Origin: Planctomycetaceae bacterium
Lineage (GTDB): Bacteria; Planctomycetota; Planctomycetia; Planctomycetales; Planctomycetaceae
Length of the DNA stretch: 32,935 bases
Assembly: GCA_019636285.1 (NCBI GenBank)
Contig: JAHBXV010000053.1
Location: 1-32,935, forward strand
Direction: 5' to 3'
The notes under the pieces were generated by a model. That model made no database searches, was not told the DNA's origin, and worked only from the letters and a program-made list of their open reading frames with translations. This document shows, piece by piece, positions 16,722-25,280 of this stretch. Each line of letters opens with the position of its first letter. Within the stretch, counting starts at the first letter, position 1. The translations under genes and the position numbers were made by a program.

Positions 16722-18311
16722 ATGTCAACGGACCTGGCGAGCTGGTGGCAGGGAACGCTGGAGCGATTGGCCGACCTCTCGAATGGGTCCGCGGCCTCCG
16801 TTCTGCTACGGATCTTTCTGGTGGGCTGTTCTCTGTTCGTCATGGTGCAATGGTTCGCACTGTGGGGAACCCGATGGGGGGACCACGGCTCGCTGGCCAA
16901 ATCGTTCAGCCTGTCGCTGCTCATTCATCTGTGCCTCGGCTTGGGGTGGGTCAGCGTCGTGCAGTTCCGCTCGATGCCGGGAGACTCGGTAGCGGCCGGA
17001 GAGCCGATCGTCATTCGGCAGGTCTTCATCGACGAGGCAGACTTGCCCACTGAGTCCTCGTTGAATCCCGCTGGCGGGTTGCAAGTGGACCTGGACCTGT
17101 TCAGACCAGAGCGGTCGCGTTCACAACCCGCTGACGCGGTGTACGAAGTGGCGTCCATCCCGCGAACCGAGCCTGTTTCTCCGTCGAACCGGCAACTCGA
17201 TGTCAACCCGTTGCCGGTGCCATCAAGGGCCGAAACGACGGAACCGGTGAGGCGAGCCGCGGCTGTCGAGGCGCTGCCTGTTCCGGTTCCGGATGCGACA
17301 TCCCTGCCCGAAGAACGAGCAGGGGCAGAGGCGCGGGACGAGTCTCGCCCGACGAGTTTTTCGCGACGAACAATCGCCTCGGTCTCGGAGTCGCCATCGA
17401 CCGAGCTAACGGAACCAACTCGCCTGCCGAACGAACCGCGGCGGAGATTGGCCGATGTTTCCGCGATTGACCCTCGCGCGAGGGAGTTGCCTGCCCCGCG
17501 ACTTCCCACCGATGACCTGTCGATCCCCGATTTGCGGACCGGGATGCCGCGAGGTTCGTCGTCATTTCCAAAACAGGCCATGGCTCCGCCGGCGGCGGCA
17601 TCCGGGGCGCGAGATCCCCTCGCGAAAAATTCAGGAAGCGACGGAACATTGCGCGGCAGGGTTCGCGATGCAAAATCCGGGCAACCGCTTGCCGGAACCG
17701 TGATTCGCGTCGACCTCGCCGATGGCCGACCGGTTCTCACACGGACCAACGACGACGGAACCTACGAATTGTCGCTCCCGAAAGTTCCGGACAATGTGGC
17801 CGTGAGTGCCGCGCGAGCCGGGTATTTACCCGAGTCGAAGAACCTGCGGGTTTTTCGCGGTGATGGGAACATCCATCGGCTCGATTTTGAACTGGGAGTG
17901 AATACCGAGCGCGTTATTGCAATCGAGAGCACTCCCGTCGTTCATCATCTGGGGAATGACAAGTTCGAAGGCTCCGTCAACAGCCAGTTTCAGCGTCCGT
18001 CCGAAGGGATCCTGTTTCGTGCCGACTTTGACGTCGCCGGCGATCAGTATCCCGATCGGGCCAGCGTTGCCGTTGTTACGTTTCTGGCCAAGGGGATTCA
18101 GTGCGAGCCACAGGTTCGCCTCAACGGTCACCTGCTCACGGAGGGGCTGGCTCCTTCCCCGACCGATGGTTCGTTCGGCCCCGTGACCGTGGCGTTTGAA
18201 CCCGCCTGGCTGCGGGTTGGCCGGAACGTCATCACCATCACGGCTGTCGTCTGTGCGAATGACCTCGACGACTTCGAGTTTGTGAATTTGCAGGTGCGCC
18301 TGTCACCGTGA
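16722..18311 (+). CDS. Membrane-anchored protein with carboxypeptidase-regulatory-like domain
   Basis: From the ATG at 16722 (GAAAGG upstream) the product has 529 residues. Two hydrophobic helices (about 26-48 and 58-78) are joined by a short polar loop; the second, SFSLSLLIHLCLGL, resembles the start of TonB-like or other envelope-anchored proteins. A long Pro/Arg/Glu/Ser-rich, probably disordered linker follows (about 90-305). Next comes a carboxypeptidase-regulatory-like beta-sandwich (about 308-385: GTLRGRVRDAKSGQPLAGT, then TNDDGTYELSLP). A C-terminal beta-rich region (about 410-528) may be a carbohydrate-binding-like fold. It would sit in the inner membrane with its domains in the periplasm. 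It lies between two RND systems, but nothing in the sequence ties it to efflux. A start at 16620 would add an unconvincing N-terminus. Confidence 0.85.
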   Translation: MSTDLASWWQGTLERLADLSNGSAASVLLRIFLVGCSLFVMVQWFALWGTRWGDHGSLAKSFSLSLLIHLCLGLGWVSVVQFRSMPGDSVAAGEPIVIRQVFIDEADLPTESSLNPAGGLQVDLDLFRPERSRSQPADAVYEVASIPRTEPVSPSNRQLDVNPLPVPSRAETTEPVRRAAAVEALPVPVPDATSLPEERAGAEARDESRPTSFSRRTIASVSESPSTELTEPTRLPNEPRRRLADVSAIDPRARELPAPRLPTDDLSIPDLRTGMPRGSSSFPKQAMAPPAAASGARDPLAKNSGSDGTLRGRVRDAKSGQPLAGTVIRVDLADGRPVLTRTNDDGTYELSLPKVPDNVAVSAARAGYLPESKNLRVFRGDGNIHRLDFELGVNTERVIAIESTPVVHHLGNDKFEGSVNSQFQRPSEGILFRADFDVAGDQYPDRASVAVVTFLAKGIQCEPQVRLNGHLLTEGLAPSPTDGSFGPVTVAFEPAWLRVGRNVITITAVVCANDLDDFEFVNLQVRLSP

Positions 18312-18741
18312 TCGGGACTAACGGCTGGTTGCACTTTGTTCAGGTTTGCCCACTCCGATGCGAGCGAGTAGAATTCTGTTGACCGATTGGTCAGCACGAT
18401 GGACCGATCGGTCAACGGGATCCAGCCGGCCATGAACTCCCCGCGTTTCCGAAAGGCCGGCGCCCACGCTCCGCGTGAACCTGCCCTGACCCTGCCTTGA
18501 TCGCAGCCGCATCGTTTTGACGCGGTCCGCGGCGCCCTGCCGATGTTATCGCATAAAGCTCATCCAAATGGCCGACTTCCATAAAACGCGAACCGTCCCA
18601 TTCGTGGAAATCTCCGGTAGCCAACGATTTGTACTCGGGCGTGATGCCCAAACTGGCGCGTTGAACGACCGGAGCGCGAACCCGCAATGGGACTTCTGGT
18701 TCCAGAATTTATCGGGGCAAATCTCGCGCGTCGTAACGGGA
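18312..18741. other. Intergenic region upstream of second RND operon
   Basis: This 430-bp region holds the tandem TetR-type palindromes listed separately. The adaptor frame is open back to 18517, but the upstream part lacks signal-peptide features, so it is treated as leader DNA. No other gene was recognised, and no regulator gene is present. Confidence 0.5.
18379..18415. promoter_or_regulatory. Tandem TetR-type operator palindromes
   Basis: Two near-identical dyads, GACCGATTGGTC (18381-18392) and GACCGATCGGTC (18402-18413), are both flanked by TTGA/TCAA-like bases and spaced 21 bp centre to centre, about two helical turns. TetR-family repressors commonly bind such GACCG-type inverted repeats. 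The site lies about 330 bp before the adaptor ATG and after the stop at 18311, so it probably controls the second RND operon. No TetR gene is in the window. Confidence 0.65.
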
Positions 18742-20211
18742 ATGCAAATGATTTCGAATGTTCTCATGCCGACAGCCGGCTGCAAGGTGGTTGCGGCGTT
18801 GGGGCTCTTCTGTGGCACGCTGCTGCTGGTCAGTGGCTGTGGGCATTCCAAAGCGGTCGCGTCGACCAAGTCGAGTGTAAAGAGCCTTCCCAAGGTGGAG
18901 GTCGCCCGCCCAGTCACGATGCCGATCGTCGAATGGGACGAATTCATCGGGCGCCTGGCCGCCATCGAGACCGTGGAAGTTCGCGCTCGCGTGAGCGGTT
19001 ACCTGGCGACATCGAATTTCCAGGAAGGCCAGTTGGTGCAGGCCGGCGATGTGCTGGTCGTGATCGATCAGCGGCCCTTCCAGGCGGAAATCAGTCGAAG
19101 CCGGGCGGCCCTGCTCACCGCGCAAGCTCAACTGGGCGAGGCACAGGCGGAAGTCGCCCGTACGCAGGCCGACAAAGTGGGCCGCGTGGTGCGCGTCGAT
19201 TTAGCGCTCAAGCAGCTTCAGCGCATGCGGCAGTTGCGGGAACGGAACACCGCGACCCAGGAAGAACTCGAGGTTCGAGAGGCCGAGCACGAGCAGGCCG
19301 TGGCTGAACGGGAAGTCGGCGATACGCTCATCAAGGCGGCCGAGGCATCCGTCGTTGCCGCCGAAGCCGCCGTTGGAACGGCGAAGGCAAATCTGGAACT
19401 GGCCGAGTTGAATCTTCAATACACGGAAGTTCGCGCGCCCATCACGGGCCGCATCAGTCGATTGTACGTGACGGAAGGAAACCTCGTCAGTGGCGGCACC
19501 GCCGATTCGACGCTCCTCACCACGATCGTCTCGACCGATCCCATCCACTGTTATTTCGACGCGGATGAGCAGACGTTCCTCAAGTACATGAAGCTCGCGA
19601 GGGATGGCAAACGTCCCAGCAGTCGCGATGTGCGAAACCCCGTGTATCTCGCGCTAGCCAACGAGAAGGGCGGTTTTCCGCGCTGGGGCCATATGGACTT
19701 CGTCGAGAACCGCTTCGACGAAACCACCGCGACCATCCGCGGTCGGGCCATTCTTCCGAACCCCAATGGGGAACTCGCTCCCGGCCTGTTTGCCCGGGTC
19801 CGTCTTCCCGGAAGCCCCCGGTACGAGGCCGTCCTGATTCCCGATCGGGCAATCAGCACCGACCAGGCTGAGAAGTACGTCATGATCGTTGAAGAGGGAG
19901 CCGCCCAGCGACGGCGGGTGGAACTGGGGCCGATCTCGCATGGGTTGCGAGTCATTCGCGAAGGGCTGACGGGAACCGAGCAGCTCATCATCAGCGGATT
20001 GCAGCGCGTGAAACCAGGGACCGAAGTCGCCATCGAGGAAAAGTCCATTTCGCTCGGGACGGAATCTCTGCCGGACGAGTATGAACCGGTTCCCGAAGAC
20101 AAGTGGTTGACGCCCAAACGCGGCGCCGCCGCGAACGTCACGCTGCCGGACTCGCGGCCTGGTGTGTTGAAGTCGACATCCCTGCCTGAGAAGGGTGGTC
20201 TCTTGCCGTGA
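18742..20211 (+). CDS. RND periplasmic adaptor (membrane fusion protein), lipoprotein
   Basis: The ATG at 18742 gives 489 residues with a lipoprotein signal ending LLLVSGC (Cys33); an ATG at 18748 with GGGA upstream is also possible. The domain order is that of AcrA/MexA. The barrel-sandwich halves are VEVRARVSGYLATSNFQEGQ and YTEVRAPITGRISRLYVTEG. Between them lies a long Ala/Glu/Gln/Arg-rich coiled-coil hairpin (about 115-215), and a beta-barrel and membrane-proximal domain follow. The hairpin is longer than in the adaptor of the first exporter. The C-terminal ~45 residues are Pro/Lys-rich and probably disordered. The stop overlaps the pump start (GTGA), so the two are translationally coupled. 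Expression is probably controlled by the TetR-type sites upstream. Confidence 0.93.
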   Translation: MQMISNVLMPTAGCKVVAALGLFCGTLLLVSGCGHSKAVASTKSSVKSLPKVEVARPVTMPIVEWDEFIGRLAAIETVEVRARVSGYLATSNFQEGQLVQAGDVLVVIDQRPFQAEISRSRAALLTAQAQLGEAQAEVARTQADKVGRVVRVDLALKQLQRMRQLRERNTATQEELEVREAEHEQAVAEREVGDTLIKAAEASVVAAEAAVGTAKANLELAELNLQYTEVRAPITGRISRLYVTEGNLVSGGTADSTLLTTIVSTDPIHCYFDADEQTFLKYMKLARDGKRPSSRDVRNPVYLALANEKGGFPRWGHMDFVENRFDETTATIRGRAILPNPNGELAPGLFARVRLPGSPRYEAVLIPDRAISTDQAEKYVMIVEEGAAQRRRVELGPISHGLRVIREGLTGTEQLIISGLQRVKPGTEVAIEEKSISLGTESLPDEYEPVPEDKWLTPKRGAAANVTLPDSRPGVLKSTSLPEKGGLLP

Positions 20212-23200
20212 AGATTGCCCATTTCTTTATCGATCGGCCGATTTTCGCGTCCGTCGTCTCGATTGTGATTGTCATTCTGGGCGCGATCGCGGCCTATTCG
20301 CTGCCGGTCTCGCAATATCCGGACGTGGTTCCGCCGACCGTCGTAGTTCGCGCGAATTATCCCGGCGCCTCTCCCGAAGTGATCGCCGACTCGGTCGCCA
20401 CGCCGCTCGAGCAGGAGATAAACGGCGTCGAAGATATGCTCTACATGTCTTCGCAATGCACGACCGACGGTGCGATGGCCCTGACGATCACGTTTCGCCT
20501 GGGAACCGACCTCAATCAGGCGCAGGTTCTCGTGCAGAACCGCGTCGCGACCGCGCTTCCCCGCCTGCCGGAGGAAGTCCGCCGCCAGGGCGTGACAACG
20601 ATCAAGGCGTCGCCCGACCTGCTCCTGGTGGTGCACCTCACCTCACCGTCCGGTAAGTATGACCAGGTCTATGTCGGCAACTATGGATTTATCCGGTTGC
20701 GCGATGCCCTGGCGCGGATTGAAGGTGTTGGGGATATCAACATTGTCGGACTGCGCGAATACAGCATGCGCATCTGGCTCGATCCTGAACGGCTGTCACA
20801 CCTGTCGATGACCCCCGGCGACGTCGTTCGGAGTTTGCAGGAGCAGAACGTCCAGGTCGCCTCTGGCGTGATCGGGCAACCGCCCGTTCCCAACGGCAGC
20901 GATTTTCAACTGACGGTCAATACTCTTGGTCGGCTTTCGGACCCGGAGCAGTTCGGCAATGTCGTGGTCCGCAGTGGGGAAAACGGGCGGGTCGTTCGCG
21001 TGAAGGACGTCGCGCGGATTGAACTCGGCGCGCGCGACTACGCGACAATCGGCGCGCTCGACAACCAACCCGCCGTCTCCATCGTCGTGGCGCAGCGGCC
21101 GGGGTCGAACTCGCTGGCCACCGCCGAGGCCGTCGAAGCGGCCATGGAGCGACTCTCGAAAGATTTTCCCGAAGGTGTCGAATACCGGATCATCTACAAT
21201 CCAACCGTTTTCGTCCGGGAATCAATCGATTCCGTGGTTCACACGCTCTACGAAGCCATCATCCTGGTGGTGATCGTGGTGCTGGTCTTTTTGCAGAACT
21301 GGCGAGCCAGCCTGATCCCGCTTCTGGCCATTCCCGTGTCGCTGATTGGCACGTTCGTCGCGATGGCGGCTTTTGGCTTTTCGCTGAACATGCTGTCTCT
21401 ATTCGGCCTCGTGCTGGCGATAGGCATCGTGGTGGACGACGCAATCGTCGTGGTCGAAAACGTCGAGCGGCATATCGCACACGGGCTTTCGCCGCGCGAG
21501 GCGTCGTATAAAGCCATGGATGAAGTGACGGCGGCGGTCATCGCGATTGCCGTTGGTTTGTCCGCGGTCTTTATTCCGACCGCCTTTCTGTCCGGCTTGA
21601 CCGGTCGGTTCTACCAGCAATTCGCGCTCACGATCGCGGTCTCTACGCTGTTGTCGGCCTTCAATTCGCTCACGCTGGCCCCCGCGATGTGTGCCATCCT
21701 GCTCCAGCCCCATGGCGCGAAGAAAGACTGGTTCGCGAAGATCTGGGATTTTCTGTTCGGCTGGTTTTTCCGCCTGTTCAATATCGGCTTTTATTATAGC
21801 AGTTGTGTCTACGCGCGAGCAGTCGGATGGACCGTCCGCCGAGCCGCGCTTCCGCTGCTGCTCTATGTCGGTTTGGTTGTACTCACTGGTTGGGGCTTCC
21901 AGAAGGTTCCCACGGGCTTCATTCCTTCACAGGACATGGGGTACCTCATCACGATGATTCAGTTGCCGGACGGCGCTTCGGTCGAACGAACGAACGCGGT
22001 CGTTCGCGAGGCCGTCGATCGGATTCTGAAGCATCCCGGAGTGAGCCACGCGATTTCGTACGCCGGGTATTCGGGAACGACCCGCAGTGCCAGCCCCAAC
22101 TACGGCTCCGTGTTCGTTATCCCCAAGCCGTTTGAAGAGCGGATGCACCACGGCCCGACGGCCACGAAGATTCAACAGGATTTGCAGGCTCAACTGCGAG
22201 ACATCACCGAAGCACAAATCTTCGTGATCGCGCCGCCGCCAGTTCGCGGAATCGGGACGGCCGGTGGCTATAAATTCCTTGTGCAGGATACCGGCGGGCA
22301 TGGTTACCAGGAGCTTCAAAAGGCCACTGACGAACTGATTGCCGCGGCCAATACCGATCCCGCGCTCTCGAATGTCTTTACCACCTACCGCGCGACGACG
22401 CCTCAGTTGTATGCCAACGTCGATCGCGTGAAAGCCAGCATGTTGCGCGTGCCGATCGCCAACGTATTTGAAACGTTGCAGGTCAACCTGGGCTCGTCCT
22501 ACGTCAACGACCTGAACCTCTTCGGCCGCACGTTCCAGGTCCGCGCCCAGTCGGAAGGCGAATTTCGAATTGCCGAGGAGGATATTACGCGGCTGAAAGT
22601 CCGCAACGCCGATGGAAACATGGTGCCGCTGGGCTCGGTTGTCGACGTGGAGTGGAAGAGCGGCCCCGATCGCGTGGTGCGTTACAACATGTTTCCCTCC
22701 GCGGAAGTTCAGGGGGATACCGCGCCCGGTCGCAGTTCGGGCGAGGCGATCTCGGCGATCGAGCGTCTGGCGGAAGAAGTTCTGCCACCCGGCATGACCG
22801 TTGCGTGGACCGATATCGCCTATCAGCAGCAGCTCGCGGGAAATACGGCGATTTATATCTTTCCGCTCTGCGTGCTGTTCGTGTTTCTGGTTCACTCGGC
22901 GGAATACGAAAGTTGGACGCTGCCGCTCGCCATCATTCTTATCGCGCCGATGTGTCTGCCCTTCGCGTTGGGGGGCGTGGTCGCGCGGGGAATGGACAAC
23001 AACCTGATTACGCAGATCGGTTTTATCGTGCTCATTGGCCTCGCGGCCAAGAACGCGGTGCTCATCGTCGAATTCTCGAAACAACTCGAGGAAGAACAGG
23101 GACTCGACCGCTTTCAGGCCACCGTCGAGGCCTGCCGGCTTCGGTTGCGACCCATTATGATGACATCATTCGCGTTCATCCTCGGCGTGCTCCCGATGGC

Positions 23201-23429
23201 CACGGCCCATGGGCCGGGCTCGGAAATGAGGCAAGTTCTGGGAACAGCGGTTTTCGCCGGCATGCTCGGCGTCACGATTCTTGGCCTCTTTCTGACGCCG
23301 ACGTTCTACGTTCTGCTGCGAGGCATCTCGCTCTGGTTCTGGAAAAACCACGAAGAGTCCGCGAGCGAAGAGACAGCGAACAAAGAGACCCGGCGAAGTC
23401 AGCGTCAGGAATCGATTACACCTGCGTAA
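20208..23429 (+). CDS. RND multidrug efflux pump, HAE1/AcrB type
   Basis: This 1073-residue proton-driven inner-membrane pump starts at a GTG that overlaps the adaptor stop. The N-terminus (FFIDRPIFASVVSIVIVILG, then LPVSQYPDVVPPTVVV) is typical of AcrB/MexB. The paired Asp of the proton relay occurs in IVVDDAIVVVENV (near residue 411), and the Lys in LAAKNAVLIVEFSKQ. Twelve membrane segments and two large periplasmic loops fit the family. Unlike the first pump there is no extra helical block. The C-terminal tail is charged. No outer-membrane factor follows; the next gene is convergent, 28 bp away. It probably works with a factor encoded elsewhere, possibly the one at 9002-10627. The substrate is unknown. 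Confidence 0.95.
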   Translation: MKIAHFFIDRPIFASVVSIVIVILGAIAAYSLPVSQYPDVVPPTVVVRANYPGASPEVIADSVATPLEQEINGVEDMLYMSSQCTTDGAMALTITFRLGTDLNQAQVLVQNRVATALPRLPEEVRRQGVTTIKASPDLLLVVHLTSPSGKYDQVYVGNYGFIRLRDALARIEGVGDINIVGLREYSMRIWLDPERLSHLSMTPGDVVRSLQEQNVQVASGVIGQPPVPNGSDFQLTVNTLGRLSDPEQFGNVVVRSGENGRVVRVKDVARIELGARDYATIGALDNQPAVSIVVAQRPGSNSLATAEAVEAAMERLSKDFPEGVEYRIIYNPTVFVRESIDSVVHTLYEAIILVVIVVLVFLQNWRASLIPLLAIPVSLIGTFVAMAAFGFSLNMLSLFGLVLAIGIVVDDAIVVVENVERHIAHGLSPREASYKAMDEVTAAVIAIAVGLSAVFIPTAFLSGLTGRFYQQFALTIAVSTLLSAFNSLTLAPAMCAILLQPHGAKKDWFAKIWDFLFGWFFRLFNIGFYYSSCVYARAVGWTVRRAALPLLLYVGLVVLTGWGFQKVPTGFIPSQDMGYLITMIQLPDGASVERTNAVVREAVDRILKHPGVSHAISYAGYSGTTRSASPNYGSVFVIPKPFEERMHHGPTATKIQQDLQAQLRDITEAQIFVIAPPPVRGIGTAGGYKFLVQDTGGHGYQELQKATDELIAAANTDPALSNVFTTYRATTPQLYANVDRVKASMLRVPIANVFETLQVNLGSSYVNDLNLFGRTFQVRAQSEGEFRIAEEDITRLKVRNADGNMVPLGSVVDVEWKSGPDRVVRYNMFPSAEVQGDTAPGRSSGEAISAIERLAEEVLPPGMTVAWTDIAYQQQLAGNTAIYIFPLCVLFVFLVHSAEYESWTLPLAIILIAPMCLPFALGGVVARGMDNNLITQIGFIVLIGLAAKNAVLIVEFSKQLEEEQGLDRFQATVEACRLRLRPIMMTSFAFILGVLPMATAHGPGSEMRQVLGTAVFAGMLGVTILGLFLTPTFYVLLRGISLWFWKNHEESASEETANKETRRSQRQESITPA

Positions 23430-23457
23430 CGACGGCTTGCATCGGCTCAGCCGGTGT

Positions 23458-23850
23458 TCACTCATCAACGGGCATGTCGGATCGCGGTTCCGTTCCCAGC
23501 CAGAGCACGTTTCCGTCCGGATCCTCGAATTTCATTTCATAGGCCCACGGACGGTTTTGCGGTTCCTGTCGAACTTTGACTCCCCGCGAGCGGAGGAGAT
23601 CGAAATAGGAATCGTCCTTCAGTCCGATCCAGACCCACGCGGGTTCGGCAATGTCCGCGCGCTGCATCAGCATAAGGCAGTGACCATCCCGCGAGACCGA
23701 AGCAATTCGCGAACCCGATTCCTCGCCCCAATCGATCCGAAAGTTGAGTTGTTCCGTATAGAACGCAAGACTTCGCTGGAGATCACGAACCGGAAGGATG
23801 GGAATTGTGCACTCGATCTGCCCGTGCGCATCGTTACCAATTGGCGTCAT
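23458..23850 (-). CDS. Glyoxalase/bleomycin-resistance (VOC) fold protein
   Basis: The ATG at 23850 gives 130 residues, a normal single-chain VOC length; a longer frame to 23934 overlaps the upstream gene and is unlikely. The first beta-alpha-beta unit begins CTIPILPVRDLQRSLAFYTEQL, a hallmark of the fold. The chain closes with YEMKFEDPDGNVLWLGTE, where the Glu is a usual metal or ligand position. VOC proteins include glyoxalases, dioxygenases and drug-binding resistance proteins, and the substrate cannot be told from sequence; the ILPVRD-to-DPDGN form is closest to bleomycin-resistance-like members. It is 49 bp downstream of the Amt-like gene on the same strand and could be the last gene of that operon, but the functional link is unclear. 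Confidence 0.88.
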   Translation of the reverse strand: MTPIGNDAHGQIECTIPILPVRDLQRSLAFYTEQLNFRIDWGEESGSRIASVSRDGHCLMLMQRADIAEPAWVWIGLKDDSYFDLLRSRGVKVRQEPQNRPWAYEMKFEDPDGNVLWLGTEPRSDMPVDE

Positions 23851-23899
23851 GTTTCGTCTCGCAGCTTTGGGACAAAGACCATGGAGTCTTGATGCCAGA

Positions 23900-25267
23900 T
23901 CAGGCGCTTGCGTGATCGTTCCAGCGGTCGCCACTCTTCATCAACCGCCATCCCGCAAGGAAGCCAGCGACATATGATCCCACGATTGCCCACACGGAAG
24001 CTGCCAGAATACCCAGCAACTGCGTGACCAGCGAGGCAGTGTATCCAGTTTCAAGCAGACCGGCGAACTCCCGTTCGCCGGCGCCGCGACTGCTGATCGC
24101 TGAAACACCAAACACAGCCGTCGCGAGCAGTCCGAGCGACGTAGCCAGGAGTTGAATGAAGGCGAGTCGCCGCACGTCGTCAAACCGCATTGCCTTCACG
24201 TCTCGAATCACCCATGCTGCGATCGTCCCGGCAAAGACACCAACGACGATCGCGGAATTCGGCGTCATGACGGCGGAGCCGGAAGCGATCGCCATGAGAC
24301 CCGCGAAGAGGCCGATTGGAGCGTGCGTGGCTCGAACTGGCCAGTCAAGCCATCGCGCGGTAACAACCGCCATGAGTCCTCCACAACAGGCGGCAATGAG
24401 CGTATTACACCAGACAACGCTCGTAAAAGGCGTTGGCTTCAGGCTCGGTGTGTCCTGGCTTGCCAGGCTGCCCACCAGGAAGAGGCCAGCCCCCAAAACG
24501 ACCACGTGGTGAGATCGATTTTCATCCGCAGTCGACGCTGGCTCGACTGAGTCTTCGGGCTCGCTCGAAGTGGGGCGGCGGAATAATACAAGGATGGTCC
24601 AGGCCGAAGCGAGGTAGAGCATACTCCCTCCTCCATCAAAGCCGCCTTGATGGACAAACCAGCCATTTCCCCAGATCCAGTGGACGAGTGGTGAATAAAC
24701 GAGGACCAGCCAGATGAGTGCAAAAACGGCGACGCGCGCCGGTGGTAGGATGTAAGGAGCGGCGAATATCCAGGTGACGGAAACCGTCAGCATTATTGCG
24801 AGCTGATAGACAAACACCTGCGCATGTGGCAGATGCTCAAAGACCGGACCGACGGAGAACCCGGCGCGGATTTGATCGCCCGATGGGACGAACTGACTGA
24901 AGAATAAATAGTCAAGGTTTCCGATCACACCACCTCGACCCATCGAAGAGGTCAGGTCCGTGCGAGTTTCCTGATTCTTCAGCTCATTGAGCAAATTGGA
25001 CGAAACCGTTGCCGACGGTTCATTTGGTGGTAAAGTTCCCAGAGACGGCCCGAAGGACAGGCTGTAGCCCGCAATACCCCATGCCAATGTCAGTACCAGC
25101 AGAGCCGGAAAGCCCGCCGATACGACGCCATGGGAGTGCGGGCGCCTCAAAAGTGCGCCGTAGAACAATGCGATTCCGGGAAGTGCACAGGCAAGAAGGA
25201 TAAACGTGCAGAGACTGGCCCACCCGATGGCCGCTGAATCGAAGGAGTTGACCCACTGAACCGGCAT
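23900..25267 (-). CDS. Ammonium-transporter-like membrane protein lacking pore histidines
   Basis: The 455-residue protein has about eleven hydrophobic segments and clear Amt/MEP landmarks. These are PGIALFYGALLRR (30-42), WGIAGYSLSFG (63-73), SPLVHWIWGNGWFVHQGGFDGGG (from 192), WCNTLIAACCGGL (286-298) and a final FDDVRRLAFIQLLATSLGLLATAVFG (362-387). Aligned without gaps to the E. coli AmtB stretches around His168 and His318, the two positions are Tyr218 and Gln372. No His lies at either position, so the twin-His pore that conducts ammonium is missing. A polar insertion of about 55 residues (75-130) also sets it apart. It may sense or bind a ligand, or carry something else. It starts 13 bp after the stop of the anchored CRTAC1 gene, so it is probably co-transcribed with it. 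The start lacks a strong ribosome-binding site. Confidence 0.8.
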   Translation of the reverse strand: MPVQWVNSFDSAAIGWASLCTFILLACALPGIALFYGALLRRPHSHGVVSAGFPALLVLTLAWGIAGYSLSFGPSLGTLPPNEPSATVSSNLLNELKNQETRTDLTSSMGRGGVIGNLDYLFFSQFVPSGDQIRAGFSVGPVFEHLPHAQVFVYQLAIMLTVSVTWIFAAPYILPPARVAVFALIWLVLVYSPLVHWIWGNGWFVHQGGFDGGGSMLYLASAWTILVLFRRPTSSEPEDSVEPASTADENRSHHVVVLGAGLFLVGSLASQDTPSLKPTPFTSVVWCNTLIAACCGGLMAVVTARWLDWPVRATHAPIGLFAGLMAIASGSAVMTPNSAIVVGVFAGTIAAWVIRDVKAMRFDDVRRLAFIQLLATSLGLLATAVFGVSAISSRGAGEREFAGLLETGYTASLVTQLLGILAASVWAIVGSYVAGFLAGWRLMKSGDRWNDHASA

Positions 25268-25280
25268 CGGAGACTTTCTA

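Noticed and set aside
18517-18741. 75-residue N-terminal extension of the second adaptor
   Set aside because: It would bury the lipoprotein signal peptide that begins at 18742, and no ribosome-binding site precedes the 18517 start.
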